From Fidelibacterota bacterium (GTDB lineage: Bacteria; Fidelibacterota; Marinisomatia; Marinisomatales; UBA1611): DNA of 53,461 bases. The first letter of the stretch is position 1, and each line of letters opens with the position of its first letter. Positions 42,502 through 51,262 of this stretch are shown here, one piece after another. Position numbers and translations under genes: made by a program. A model generated the notes under the pieces. The model saw nothing but the letters and a program-made list of their open reading frames with translations, did no database searches and had not been told where the DNA came from. The stretch spans positions 1-53,461 of the forward strand of contig JABIHN010000039.1 of NCBI GenBank assembly GCA_018649625.1, read 5' to 3'.

Positions 42502-45480
42502 ATGTTTAATAACGACGAACGCTATTGGGATATTCAGAAACTAAATAAATGGTTCGCCATTTCTTCCGTACTATTCTTATTTAGTATGGCTTGGACCTTT
42601 ATCGATGATAACGATGATGAGTTCAAAGAATATCAAAGACAATTTCGACAATTAGAAATTAAAATAACAGAAAATAACCTTGAAAAAGAATTGGATGTTG
42701 TAAAAGCAGATCGTGTTTCTTACGAGAAGGATTTGTCAGATGCACAATCTATTTTAGATTCTAAAAATGAAAAATTATCTACTCTTCAAACATCATTAAT
42801 TGAAGTAAAAGGACGCTACTATAATGAGAATATGATCTATCAAGGACAGAAAGCTGAAGTTGATGGATTAAAATATCTTGTAGAAGCAGAAAATGCCCAC
42901 CATGAAGATTCTTCACACGGTCCTTCTCATAAAGATGATTATTCAGCTGCCTTAGAATTACTACACAAGTATAAACTTATTAAAGAGACTTCCGAAAGTG
43001 AAATTAAGGATATCGAAACTGCAATTAAAAAAATGAACGCAGAAGTAAAACGGTGTCAGGATAATTTAAATGTTGTGCTTAAAGATGTAATTATTGTTGA
43101 TAATAAACTCACAAAAATCGATCGTAAAAGAATGACATTTGCAAACAAAGTGGGTGATGTTATTCGAGATTTACCCATTATTGATTTTTTAGACCCTTAT
43201 TACAAAGTAAATCAAATAGTTGTTCGAGAAGTAAAATATGATGTGAATTTCGCAGCCGTACCTAAAGTGGATCGATGTACAAGTTGTCACCTGGGAATTG
43301 AGAATCCCGGTTTTGTCGATGCGCCTCAACCATTTACTACCCACCCAGATTTAGATCTTTACATTACTTCAGCTTCATCTCATCCCATGGATAGATTCGG
43401 ATGTACAAGTTGTCATGCGGGTCGTGGACGAGGAACGACATTTAATTCATCAACCCATACACCAAATAGTGAAGAAGATAAACTTCGCTGGCAGGAAGAC
43501 TATGATTGGGAAGTAATGCACCATTGGCTTCAACCTATGCTACCAACTCGATATACTGAAGCATCTTGTTTTAAATGTCATAACAATGATATGGACATAA
43601 AAGGTGCTGATAAATTAATGCTCGGATTATCTCTAGTTGATGTTGCTGGATGTAATGGATGTCATTTAGTTCAAGATTTTCCTCAATTAGCTAAAATTGG
43701 TCCAAGTCTCCAAAAATTAGATGAGAAAGTTTCTCGTGAATGGGTGGCAAAATGGATTCAAAATCCAAAAGAATTTCGCCACAGCACAAAAATGCCTTCT
43801 CCTTTTGGTCAAGAAAACCAAAATACACCTGAAATGGAATCTTGGAATAACGCAGAAATATTCGCGATTAGCTCATTTTTAGTAGATGAAAATGATGGAC
43901 ATAGTTCAGATTCAGATTATAGATTTATTGGAGACTCAGAAAAAGGCGAAGCTTTATTTAATTCTATTGGGTGTAGAGGATGTCATATTGTTGAACCTGA
44001 TCCAACCGAATCAGATATTACTTTATTTGAATACACCAAACTTCACGGTCCAAACCTCATTGGTGTTGGATCTAAAACATCTGCCGAATGGGTCTATAAT
44101 TGGATTAAAGACCCAATGGCCTATAACCCTGATTCTAGGATGCCAAACCTTCGTGTAAATGATCAGGATGCAAAAGATATCACAGCTTACATTATGTCTT
44201 CACTCAATGAATCGTTTGATAATAAACCCGATGTTGCACTAGATGAAGACGCATTAAATAAAGTCGCTTTTACACATTTATCCAAACAAATGCCTGAATC
44301 CCATGCCGAGAAAAAATTAGCGGGTATGGATCTAGATGAAAAATTAGACTATGTGGCTCGAAAAAGTATAACTCACTATGGATGCTTTGGTTGTCATTCT
44401 ATTAGTGGATTTGAAAAAGCTAAACCTATTGGAACAGATTTAACAGAAGAAGGCTCCAAACCAACTATTAAGCTTGATTTCGGTTTATTACATGATATTG
44501 ACCACACAAATTTCGCATGGTTTGAAGCCAAATTAAGAAACCCACGAATATATGATCGTGGCAAAGTAAGTCCTCCTATGGACAAACTTAAAATGCCTAA
44601 TTTTGATTTCAACCAAACTGAAATTGAAGCCATAACAACAGCCATTTTAGGATTTAATGGCAATAAAGTTGATGAAGAAATTAAAGCACATAATCGCGTT
44701 GACGAATTGGCACAAAAAGGTTCTAGACTTATTAAACAATATAATTGTCAAGGCTGCCACCTAATTAATGATTTTGGTGGGCAAATTACTGACATTATTG
44801 GTGCACCTGAATATTCACCGCCAAACTTGAACACCGAAGGGAAAAAAGCGAATCCAGATTGGTTATTAAGCTTTTTGAATGAGCCATCAATCATTCGACC
44901 AAATCTTCAAGTTAGGATGCCAAGTTTCCATCAAATTTCAAATGAAGATTGGAATGCGATTATTAAATATTTCCAACATTTGGATAATGAAAAAATATCC
45001 TACAGAGATGATTTAGCGATTGATAAAAGTACCTTAGAATTCAACGGGGGGAAAGTACTACATGATTTAGGCGCTTGTGATAATTGCCACTTTTATGGAA
45101 CTACATTTCCAAAACAAGATGCTTCAACTTGGGCACCTAATCTTGCCATGACAAAAGAACGTCTCAATCCCGATTGGGTAAAAGAATGGCTAAGGGAACC
45201 ACAAACAATTATGCCCGGAACCAAAATGCCTGCACCATTTCTACCAACTTCAGACCTTTTGTCTATTGACGGAGCAGAAGCAGATTGGGGTAAAGAACTT
45301 ATAAAAATAAATGGTGATACTGAAGCCATGTTGGATGGACTCCGTGATTATGTCTGGAGTATTAAAGGTAAAACAAATATCGATAAAACCATTCAAGATT
45401 ATTTCGATAAAAATGGATACGAGTTTGGTGATGATGACGATGATGACGACGATGATTGGGGGGATGACGAAGACTGGTAA
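42502..45480 (+). CDS. Octaheme c-type cytochrome of the quinol oxidoreductase complex
   Basis: 992 residues. An N-terminal helix (FAISSVLFLFSMAWTFI) anchors it and a coiled-coil segment (about 35-195) follows. Eight CxxCH motifs start at Cys 259, 301, 356, 384, 491, 628, 749 and 859, so eight c-type hemes are predicted; the last five lie in cytochrome-c-like modules with a downstream Met (for example RMPNLRV, KMPAPF). It is encoded where cytochrome c1 or f would be, and so should take electrons from Rieske and pass them to the oxidase. The C-terminus is a poly-Asp tail ending DDDWGDDEDW. No homologue is named with confidence. Confidence 0.9.
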   Translation: MFNNDERYWDIQKLNKWFAISSVLFLFSMAWTFIDDNDDEFKEYQRQFRQLEIKITENNLEKELDVVKADRVSYEKDLSDAQSILDSKNEKLSTLQTSLIEVKGRYYNENMIYQGQKAEVDGLKYLVEAENAHHEDSSHGPSHKDDYSAALELLHKYKLIKETSESEIKDIETAIKKMNAEVKRCQDNLNVVLKDVIIVDNKLTKIDRKRMTFANKVGDVIRDLPIIDFLDPYYKVNQIVVREVKYDVNFAAVPKVDRCTSCHLGIENPGFVDAPQPFTTHPDLDLYITSASSHPMDRFGCTSCHAGRGRGTTFNSSTHTPNSEEDKLRWQEDYDWEVMHHWLQPMLPTRYTEASCFKCHNNDMDIKGADKLMLGLSLVDVAGCNGCHLVQDFPQLAKIGPSLQKLDEKVSREWVAKWIQNPKEFRHSTKMPSPFGQENQNTPEMESWNNAEIFAISSFLVDENDGHSSDSDYRFIGDSEKGEALFNSIGCRGCHIVEPDPTESDITLFEYTKLHGPNLIGVGSKTSAEWVYNWIKDPMAYNPDSRMPNLRVNDQDAKDITAYIMSSLNESFDNKPDVALDEDALNKVAFTHLSKQMPESHAEKKLAGMDLDEKLDYVARKSITHYGCFGCHSISGFEKAKPIGTDLTEEGSKPTIKLDFGLLHDIDHTNFAWFEAKLRNPRIYDRGKVSPPMDKLKMPNFDFNQTEIEAITTAILGFNGNKVDEEIKAHNRVDELAQKGSRLIKQYNCQGCHLINDFGGQITDIIGAPEYSPPNLNTEGKKANPDWLLSFLNEPSIIRPNLQVRMPSFHQISNEDWNAIIKYFQHLDNEKISYRDDLAIDKSTLEFNGGKVLHDLGACDNCHFYGTTFPKQDASTWAPNLAMTKERLNPDWVKEWLREPQTIMPGTKMPAPFLPTSDLLSIDGAEADWGKELIKINGDTEAMLDGLRDYVWSIKGKTNIDKTIQDYFDKNGYEFGDDDDDDDDDWGDDEDW

Positions 45481-45504
45481 AAAACCAATTTACATTTAGT
45501 TTAA

Positions 45505-45536
45505 AAAAAAGCCATCCAAATTGGATGGCTTTTTTA
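45505..45536. terminator. Bidirectional Rho-independent terminator
   Basis: A near-perfect stem (A-run GCCATCCAA / TTGGATGGC T-run) with almost no loop follows the octaheme cytochrome gene and faces the convergent CusF-Sco gene. T-runs lie on both strands, so it terminates both transcripts. Confidence 0.88.
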
Positions 45537-45580
45537 TTTCATTAACTTAAATCGTCCGAAAGTATAATAGCACTTTAAAA

Positions 45581-46417
45581 TTATTTCATTAAAGCTGTGA
45601 TCGCATTTTTCACATTTCCTGCTCTCCAACTATCACCCGGCCATTTCCCCAATAATTTTCGATTAGGTCCAATAAAAAAAGATTGTAAAGTATGGCCTAT
45701 TTTATTTTCTTCAATTCCCCAAAAATTACATCCACTTTGCTTTGCTAAACGATAAATATCATCAATTCGGCCTGTACTGGATAGCACTTTCCAGTTATCA
45801 TATCCGGAAATGGCTGAACCATAAAATTCTTTTAATACCGAAGGAGTATCGTTACGATAATCAAAACTAATCATTATAAACTCAATGTTTTTATTCACTT
45901 TAAATGACTTAACTAAATAATCATTTTTAATAACAACCGCAGGGCACATATTTGGCATGGGACACCTTGTAAATACAAACGAAATAAATCTATATTTTCC
46001 ATCTGAATCTGATAGGCGTACAAAAGAACTATCCAAATTCAACAAAGTAATATCATCAATATATTCTCCAATTCTTCGTTCAGAGTATGTTTCATCTTCG
46101 AAAAAATCATCTTCTTCTTCAGGGAGATTTCCTATTCCTACCTTTTTAAATTTTCTAGCAAAAGTGATAGTTTCTCCCCAAATAAATTCAAAATGAACAC
46201 TATCTCCAATAGTCAGGCCATTTACTTCTTGTATATTTTTTAAATCAAATGGCATTATCATGGGCATCATAAGATTGGGAATAGTATCATGAGCAATAAC
46301 AATAATTAGTGAATCTGCCATTATCTCTATAATTGTTCCTTTTACAGGATAAGACTTTTCTGAAGCACTACAATTAAATGCAATGATGATAAATATAATA
46401 AGTGTTAGTTTTTTCAT
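45581..46417 (-). CDS. CusF-like / Sco fusion copper protein
   Basis: 278 residues. Signal peptide ends in AFNCSAS (possible lipobox Cys). The first domain (about 20-90) is CusF/PcoE-like with a copper-binding Met run (HDTIPNLMMPMIMPFDL). An acidic linker (EEEDDFFEDE) leads into a Sco domain (about 115-278) whose metal motif is TRCPMPNMCPAV, a C-x5-C variant instead of CxxxC, with the distal His in KIGHTLQSFFIGP. Such CusF-Sco fusions probably chaperone copper in the periplasm. It sits between the bc and oxidase operons, facing the cupredoxin gene's transcript direction. Confidence 0.88.
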   Translation of the reverse strand: MKKLTLIIFIIIAFNCSASEKSYPVKGTIIEIMADSLIIVIAHDTIPNLMMPMIMPFDLKNIQEVNGLTIGDSVHFEFIWGETITFARKFKKVGIGNLPEEEDDFFEDETYSERRIGEYIDDITLLNLDSSFVRLSDSDGKYRFISFVFTRCPMPNMCPAVVIKNDYLVKSFKVNKNIEFIMISFDYRNDTPSVLKEFYGSAISGYDNWKVLSSTGRIDDIYRLAKQSGCNFWGIEENKIGHTLQSFFIGPNRKLLGKWPGDSWRAGNVKNAITALMK

Positions 46418-46436
46418 GATAAAAATTAAGAAAAAA

Positions 46437-46463
46437 AAAGGCGGAGCATTTGCTCCGCCTTTA
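46437..46463 (-). terminator. Terminator after the cupredoxin-like gene
   Basis: An 11-bp stem (AAGGCGGAGCA / TGCTCCGCCTT) with a tiny loop lies between the cupredoxin stop and the CusF-Sco start. The minus-strand reading has a T-run after the stem, so it terminates the upstream cupredoxin transcript. Confidence 0.85.
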
Positions 46464-46483
46464 AAATAAAAAATTAAATTATA

Positions 46484-47194
46484 TTATTTTTTCTTTGGAC
46501 GAGTAAAAGTAAAATCTTTTGTTGTTTCACCACCACCAATCTTTACAGTAGCAGTTAATGTTTTTTTCTTGAATTTTTCCTGCCAACATACAACATCATA
46601 AGTTCCGGGAGGAATTCCATCTATGGAAAAATTCCCATTTTCATCTGTAACCGAAAAATATGGGTGATCAGAAACAAGAACCCAAGTTTTCATCCAAGGA
46701 TGTACATCGCATTTAATATAAAAAGGTTCAGGCTCTGATAAAGAAAAAGATGTAGTCTTTTTCTTTACTACTTTTGGCATAGCAAAATTGAATTCCTTGT
46801 TAATCTTTGGTCTAGAGTGAATATTGTGCAAAGTCGCATCACTATTTTTTATTAACAACTCTTGACCGGTAACCAAACCAAAAACATGTGGCTCATATAC
46901 ACATCCTTTTTGATCTAAAACAACTGGCGTTTTTGGTGCGCCTCCCGAATAGGATACTTTGGTTAAATAAACTATTGCTTCAGCCATTGAACCATCAGCA
47001 GACATTTTAAAAGATTCACTAAAAACTGGTCCGGAATGTGAAGATCCACAAACAGGGTCCGCATCCATTCTAAGTTTTTTAGATTTAGGAGCTTTCCCTG
47101 CATACTTTACATGTCCTTTCAAAGTTCCAGCTTCTAATGTAACAACAGCAAAACTCAATGCTAAGCCACTCAAAATTATTTTATTAATATTCAT
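46484..47194 (-). CDS. Periplasmic cupredoxin-like protein with carboxypeptidase-regulatory-like domain
   Basis: 236 residues with a cleavable signal peptide (LSGLALSFAVVTLEA). Copper ligands of a cupredoxin can be read as His in ATLHNIHSRPK and Cys-His-Met in IKCDVHPWMKTW (C-x2-H-x2-M). A Cpd-reg-like beta domain is embedded near the end (SVTDENGNFSIDGIPPGTYDVV), as in methylamine-utilisation-type proteins. A periplasmic electron carrier or copper store linked to the oxidase is likely; direct partners are unknown. Transcribed toward the CusF-Sco gene with a terminator between them. Confidence 0.8.
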   Translation of the reverse strand: MNINKIILSGLALSFAVVTLEAGTLKGHVKYAGKAPKSKKLRMDADPVCGSSHSGPVFSESFKMSADGSMAEAIVYLTKVSYSGGAPKTPVVLDQKGCVYEPHVFGLVTGQELLIKNSDATLHNIHSRPKINKEFNFAMPKVVKKKTTSFSLSEPEPFYIKCDVHPWMKTWVLVSDHPYFSVTDENGNFSIDGIPPGTYDVVCWQEKFKKKTLTATVKIGGGETTKDFTFTRPKKK

Positions 47195-47287
47195 TTTATA
47201 TTATTCCTTTTTAAAATGGTATGAATTAGAACTCTAAATCTACCAGTAATAAGTAAAGAACAATAGAAAAATAAGAAGCATGGGTCT

Positions 47288-47842
47288 ATGAAAAGTAATG
47301 TTGAACATTGTATCTTCTGCCCCCAACTTTTAACAAAGAGAAAAGAATTTAATATGTGGATATTTATGATTGCCTGTTACCTTCTCATGTTTATTAATTT
47401 TATTAATTTACTGATGACTGGGTTAGCTGGATATTTTCAATTTGATATTATAGGCGCAAACCATGTAAGATTTGCTCTTTTTATGATTTTAATCTTTATT
47501 ATCACTGAAACTGTTGTGATGTATTTTTTCATTTCCACTGGAAAGGGTATCAAATTAGCTATCGAGAAAGGCCTCGGAGATATGGCACTTTGGGACCGTG
47601 AGAAACAATTGAAAATGAAAGTATTCCCGCAACTGATGTTAACATTATTTTTAGTAGGGACTGTTTTTGTCCATGGGGGAGCTGTTGATAATAAAATGGA
47701 ATCGGCTTGGCTACATGGACCATTTTTCATTATAGCTTTTGGACATCATATTTGGTCACTAATAATCAAAAACAATGCATTTAAAGAACAAATTGCAATT
47801 ATTTCTGAATTAAAACCTGACCCAGAGCAGGAATCGAAATAA
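47288..47842 (+). CDS. Four-helix membrane protein of unknown family
   Basis: 184 residues, four predicted transmembrane helices (FMIACYLLMFINFINLLMTG; FALFMILIFIITETVVMYFF; LMLTLFLVGTVFVHGG; HGPFFIIAFGHHIWSLII). Several His in helices 3-4 (FVHGG, WLHGP, FGHHIW) could bind heme or metal, so a small cytochrome-b-like or oxidase-assembly protein is possible. N-terminal HCIFCP is a CxxC. An alternative start is MWIFMIA around 47354. It leads the oxidase operon; the next ORF begins in its stop codon (TAATG). Confidence 0.65.
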   Translation: MKSNVEHCIFCPQLLTKRKEFNMWIFMIACYLLMFINFINLLMTGLAGYFQFDIIGANHVRFALFMILIFIITETVVMYFFISTGKGIKLAIEKGLGDMALWDREKQLKMKVFPQLMLTLFLVGTVFVHGGAVDNKMESAWLHGPFFIIAFGHHIWSLIIKNNAFKEQIAIISELKPDPEQESK

Positions 47843-48000
47843 TGTATTATGCCGCAAAAGGATTGGAGTTGCTTGGCATGACCTTAATAGGAATCGGTTT
47901 TGTAATTAAATTTCCATCGTTGATGGATCCCAAATTACTTTCTGCTGGTATTATATGTTTTGCCGCTGGTTGGACCATTGAAAAATATATTTTAAAATAA
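47842..48000 (+). CDS. 52-residue two-helix membrane protein
   Basis: Starts within the stop of the preceding gene. Two short hydrophobic helices (LGMTLIGIGFVIKF; LSAGIICFAAGWTI) are joined by a PSLMDPK turn, a hairpin. It is too short for most gene callers but has good coupling and coding sense. No family recognised; probably an accessory subunit or assembly protein of the oxidase branch. Confidence 0.6.
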   Translation: MYYAAKGLELLGMTLIGIGFVIKFPSLMDPKLLSAGIICFAAGWTIEKYILK

Positions 48001-48063
48001 TTTTCAAGTATTGATTTTTTAATAATAATTTGTAAATTGTTCGATTAATATTTTTAGAATACT

Positions 48064-48390
48064 ATGGCTTACACATACAATCATTTCAAAGGAATACCTG
48101 ATTTACCCGATTTACCTCGAGAGAAATCAAAACGTCCAAAACTAATTGCAGTTGTTGATGAAGATAATTGCACTGGATGTCAAGCATGTGTGCCATTTTG
48201 TCCAGTGGATTGTATTGAACCCGTAGCATTGGATAAATATGAAATCCCTATTCCACCGGTACAAGTTCGTTTTAACGAATGTACTGGCTGCCAAGTTTGT
48301 GCACGTGTTTGTACTAAAATGACTTGGGATGCAATACGGATGCTTGGTACCAATACTTTTGAAAATGCCTATGGATTGTCCATAGACTAA
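48064..48390 (+). CDS. 2[4Fe-4S] ferredoxin
   Basis: 108 residues. Two clusters are predicted by CTGCQACVPFCPVDCIEP and CTGCQVCARVCTKMTWDAI; both have CxxCxxCxxxC, but in the second the Pro after the last Cys is replaced by Thr-Lys. An N-terminal extension (about 35 residues) with HFKGIPDLPDLPREKSKRP is unusual. It is cytoplasmic by lack of a signal. Its place directly before coxA suggests a link to the respiratory chain or to heme or copper assembly; the partner is unknown. Confidence 0.85.
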   Translation: MAYTYNHFKGIPDLPDLPREKSKRPKLIAVVDEDNCTGCQACVPFCPVDCIEPVALDKYEIPIPPVQVRFNECTGCQVCARVCTKMTWDAIRMLGTNTFENAYGLSID

Positions 48391-48429
48391 TTTGTTAAAC
48401 TTATTATTAATCATATCTGGAGATAACAC

Positions 48430-50139
48430 GTGAGTAACGATTCTCATCACGAAGAGAATTTTCTACAAAAATATATTTTTTCTGTAGACCATAAAATTAT
48501 TGGAATTCAATATGGGATTACATCTTTGATGTTCCTGTTTTTCGGATTCTGCTTAATGATGGTTATGAGATGGCAATTAGCTTATCCCGAAACACCCGTC
48601 CCATATATTGGTGGCTTATTAGGTGAAACCGGAATTCTCATGCCTGAAATCTATAATATGCTAGGAGCAATGCATGGAACGATAATGATCTTCCTTGGAG
48701 TTGTACCGTTAGCTGTCGGCGCATTTGGGAATTATATAGTTCCATTGCAAATTGGTGCACCTGACATGGCTTTCCCAAAATTGAATGCAGCCAGTTACTG
48801 GTCATACTTTATTGGTGGCGTTATTATGTTAGCAAGCTTCTTTTTACCCGAAGGAGCTGCGAGATCAGGTTGGACATCTTATCCGCCACTTTCAATTTTT
48901 GAAACGGGACAAACTGCATGGCTTATTGGGATGGTATTTTTAATTACATCATCTCTATTGGGTTCCATGAACATTATTGTTACCATCGTTCAATTAAGGG
49001 CACCGGGGTTAACTTGGTTCAGACTTCCATTCTTTGTATGGGGACAATTTGTTACTGCTTTTTTACTTGTTTTAGCTTTTCCACCTCTAGAAGCAGCAGC
49101 TGTACTTCAGTTAATGGATAGAGTAGCTCAAACAAGTTTTTTTCTACCTAGCGGGTTAGTCTATAGCGGAGCCGCAGTTGATGTTTATGGATCGGGCTCA
49201 CCTCTACTATGGCAACATTTATTCTGGTTTTTAGCACATCCTGAAGTATATGTTTTGATTTTACCTGCAATGGGAATTGTTGGCGACGTTATAGCAAACA
49301 ATACACGGAAACCACTTTGGGGTTATAAATCAATTGTTTATGGTTCAGTGTTTTTAGGATTTATGTCCTTTATTGTTTGGGCACATCACATGTTCCTAAC
49401 AGGAATGGGACAAGCAATGAGTTCTTTTTTCCAAACAACCACCATGATTATATCAATTCCATCTGTAATCATATTAACTTCATTTTTCATATCACTTTGG
49501 GGCGCATCTATCCGTTTTACAACTCCAATGTTGTTTGCACTTGCATTCCTTCCAATGTTTGGAATTGGTGGACTAACAGGTCTTCCTTTAGGTGTGGGAG
49601 CATCAGATATTCATTTACATGATACTTATTATGTAATTGGTCATTTTCATTATGTAGTTGCTCCGGGAACAATATTTGCTCTCTTTGCTGGAATCTATTA
49701 TTGGTTTCCAAAAATGACAGGACGAAAAATGAGTGAAGCATTAGGCAAATTACATTTTTGGCCATCTCTCATATTTATGAATGGAATTTTCCTGCCTATG
49801 TTTATTCAAGGGCTTGCAGGTGTATCTCGTAGATTATATGATGGTGGACAATCCTATGCGCATGCACAAGATGTTTTACAATGGAATGAGTTTATGTCAA
49901 TCTCAGCTTTTTGTCTAGCCGCTGCTCAAATTCCATTTTTTATCAATATTTTTGTTTCCATGTTCAATGGTGAAAAAGTAGGTCGAAATCCATGGCAATC
50001 AACAACTATTGAATGGTCAGCACCATCACCTCCTCTCCCTCATCGAAACTTTGAAAATCAAGTTGAAGTGTACCGCGGACCCTATGAATATAGTGTACCT
50101 GGTGCAGATAAAGATTTCTCACCGCAAACAGAAAAATAA
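48430..50139 (+). CDS. coxA: Cytochrome c oxidase subunit I (aa3-type)
   Basis: 569 residues, about 12-14 helices, GTG start with GGAG upstream. Key sites: low-spin heme His in LGAMHGTIMIF; CuB/crosslink motif AHPEVYVLILPAMG (His, Glu and Tyr); CuB His pair in VWAHHMFLTGMG; HDTYYVIGHFHYVVAPG with heme-a3 and low-spin His; and LQIGAPDMAFPKLNA. These mark a type-A heme-copper oxidase that reduces O2 and pumps protons. Matches the presence of ctaA/ctaB/sco in this window. Confidence 0.96.
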   Translation: MSNDSHHEENFLQKYIFSVDHKIIGIQYGITSLMFLFFGFCLMMVMRWQLAYPETPVPYIGGLLGETGILMPEIYNMLGAMHGTIMIFLGVVPLAVGAFGNYIVPLQIGAPDMAFPKLNAASYWSYFIGGVIMLASFFLPEGAARSGWTSYPPLSIFETGQTAWLIGMVFLITSSLLGSMNIIVTIVQLRAPGLTWFRLPFFVWGQFVTAFLLVLAFPPLEAAAVLQLMDRVAQTSFFLPSGLVYSGAAVDVYGSGSPLLWQHLFWFLAHPEVYVLILPAMGIVGDVIANNTRKPLWGYKSIVYGSVFLGFMSFIVWAHHMFLTGMGQAMSSFFQTTTMIISIPSVIILTSFFISLWGASIRFTTPMLFALAFLPMFGIGGLTGLPLGVGASDIHLHDTYYVIGHFHYVVAPGTIFALFAGIYYWFPKMTGRKMSEALGKLHFWPSLIFMNGIFLPMFIQGLAGVSRRLYDGGQSYAHAQDVLQWNEFMSISAFCLAAAQIPFFINIFVSMFNGEKVGRNPWQSTTIEWSAPSPPLPHRNFENQVEVYRGPYEYSVPGADKDFSPQTEK

Positions 50140-50151
50140 AGGACACCGACG

Positions 50152-50751
50152 GTGCAAATACCATATATTACTGAAGAAAGACCTGATACGGGTTTAACTA
50201 ATTCTAAATTGGGAATCTGGGTTTTCCTTGCTTCCGAAATTATGCTCTTTGGCGGATTATTCTCTGCATACGTTTTTTTGAGAATAGCAGCTCCTGAAGG
50301 GGATTTTGCCTATTGGGGATCAAAATTAAATATCCCAATGGCAACCATAAATACTTTGGTGCTAATATCTTCTAGTATGACTATGATTATGTCATGGGCA
50401 TCCTTAAAGATGAAAGATTTTGAAAAATATAAAATGTATATGGGATTAACTCTACTATTTGCATCAATCTTTCTCGTAATCAAATATTTTGAATACACAG
50501 GTAAATTTCACCATGGCATTTACCCGTCATCCAGCACCTTTATGGGAATTTATTTTACCCTAACAGGGCTACACATGTTACATATTATTGGCGGGATGAT
50601 TGTTATGGGCTATTTTTGGTTACCCTTTGGCAACAAAATGTGGACTACCGAACCTGAACGTTTTACAAACAGAATAGAAATTGCTGGTCTATATTGGCAT
50701 TTTGTGGATTTAGTCTGGATTTTTCTTTTCCCAATTCTTTACTTACTTTAG
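50152..50751 (+). CDS. coxC: Cytochrome c oxidase subunit III
   Basis: 199 residues, five helices, GTG start preceded by AAAGGA. Typical stretches: LGIWVFLASEIMLFGGLFSAY (with the conserved Glu), LTGLHMLHIIGGMIVMG, and IAGLYWHFVDLVWIFLFPILYL. It is the short, five-helix form of subunit III found in many bacteria. It lies 12 nt after coxA, and subunit IV follows after 8 nt. Confidence 0.94.
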   Translation: MQIPYITEERPDTGLTNSKLGIWVFLASEIMLFGGLFSAYVFLRIAAPEGDFAYWGSKLNIPMATINTLVLISSSMTMIMSWASLKMKDFEKYKMYMGLTLLFASIFLVIKYFEYTGKFHHGIYPSSSTFMGIYFTLTGLHMLHIIGGMIVMGYFWLPFGNKMWTTEPERFTNRIEIAGLYWHFVDLVWIFLFPILYLL

Positions 50752-50759
50752 AGGATAAA

Positions 50760-51065
50760 ATGAGCGATCACGATAACGGACATATCCAAGAACACATTAG
50801 AGTATATTTAACTGTATTCGGTGCTCTTGCAGTTTTAACCCTATTAACGGTTGGTGTATCCTATTTGAATGTATCTTCAACTGAAGCAATCTTTTTAGCT
50901 CTTACGATTGCAACTATAAAAGCTAGTCTAGTTGCTGGATATTTCATGCATCTCATTACAGAAAAACAAACAATTGTCTGGTTATTAATTCTAACTTTTT
51001 TCTTTTTTCTTGTTTGTATGTTCCTCCCAATGATTTATGATTTTGATCATACTAGGCTATCATGA
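50760..51065 (+). CDS. Cytochrome c oxidase subunit IV (prokaryotic, CtaF-like)
   Basis: 101 residues from ATG 50760, fixed by GAGGA five nt upstream; longer upstream frames lie inside coxC. Three helices with the family pattern HIRVYLTVFGALAVLTLLTV, FLALTIATIKASLVAGYFMHL and LLILTFFFFLVCMFLPMIYD. A small structural subunit of bacterial oxidases. The stop overlaps the next start as ATGA. Confidence 0.88.
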   Translation: MSDHDNGHIQEHIRVYLTVFGALAVLTLLTVGVSYLNVSSTEAIFLALTIATIKASLVAGYFMHLITEKQTIVWLLILTFFFFLVCMFLPMIYDFDHTRLS

Positions 51066-51262
51066 TTTCACTTAAACAATTTCATTATTTTTTCATTTTT
51101 GTTTCTATCTTGATCTCTGGATATTATGGCATGTTTGAGATGACAACTCCTTCTAGTCCAGGATTCATTTCGAATCTGTTTGCAGGGATTTCTTTTATTA
51201 TTACTGTTGGTCTTATTTTTTATGGCTTTACTGTCATTAAAATGTTCAAAAAATATAAATAA
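51062..51262 (+). CDS. 66-residue two-helix membrane protein
   Basis: Start is an ATGA overlap with the subunit IV stop. Two hydrophobic helices (FFIFVSILISGYYGMFEM; LFAGISFIITVGLIFYGFTV) with a TTPSSPG turn and a basic C-terminal end (KMFKKYK). No family recognised. Its location between subunits IV and II points to an oxidase accessory or assembly protein. Confidence 0.65.
   Translation: MISLKQFHYFFIFVSILISGYYGMFEMTTPSSPGFISNLFAGISFIITVGLIFYGFTVIKMFKKYK

Noticed and set aside
45426-45477. Poly-Asp run of the octaheme cytochrome as a sequencing or repeat-slippage artefact
   Set aside because: Codons alternate GAT and GAC rather than a single unit, and subunit II has a similar tail elsewhere, so it is likely real.
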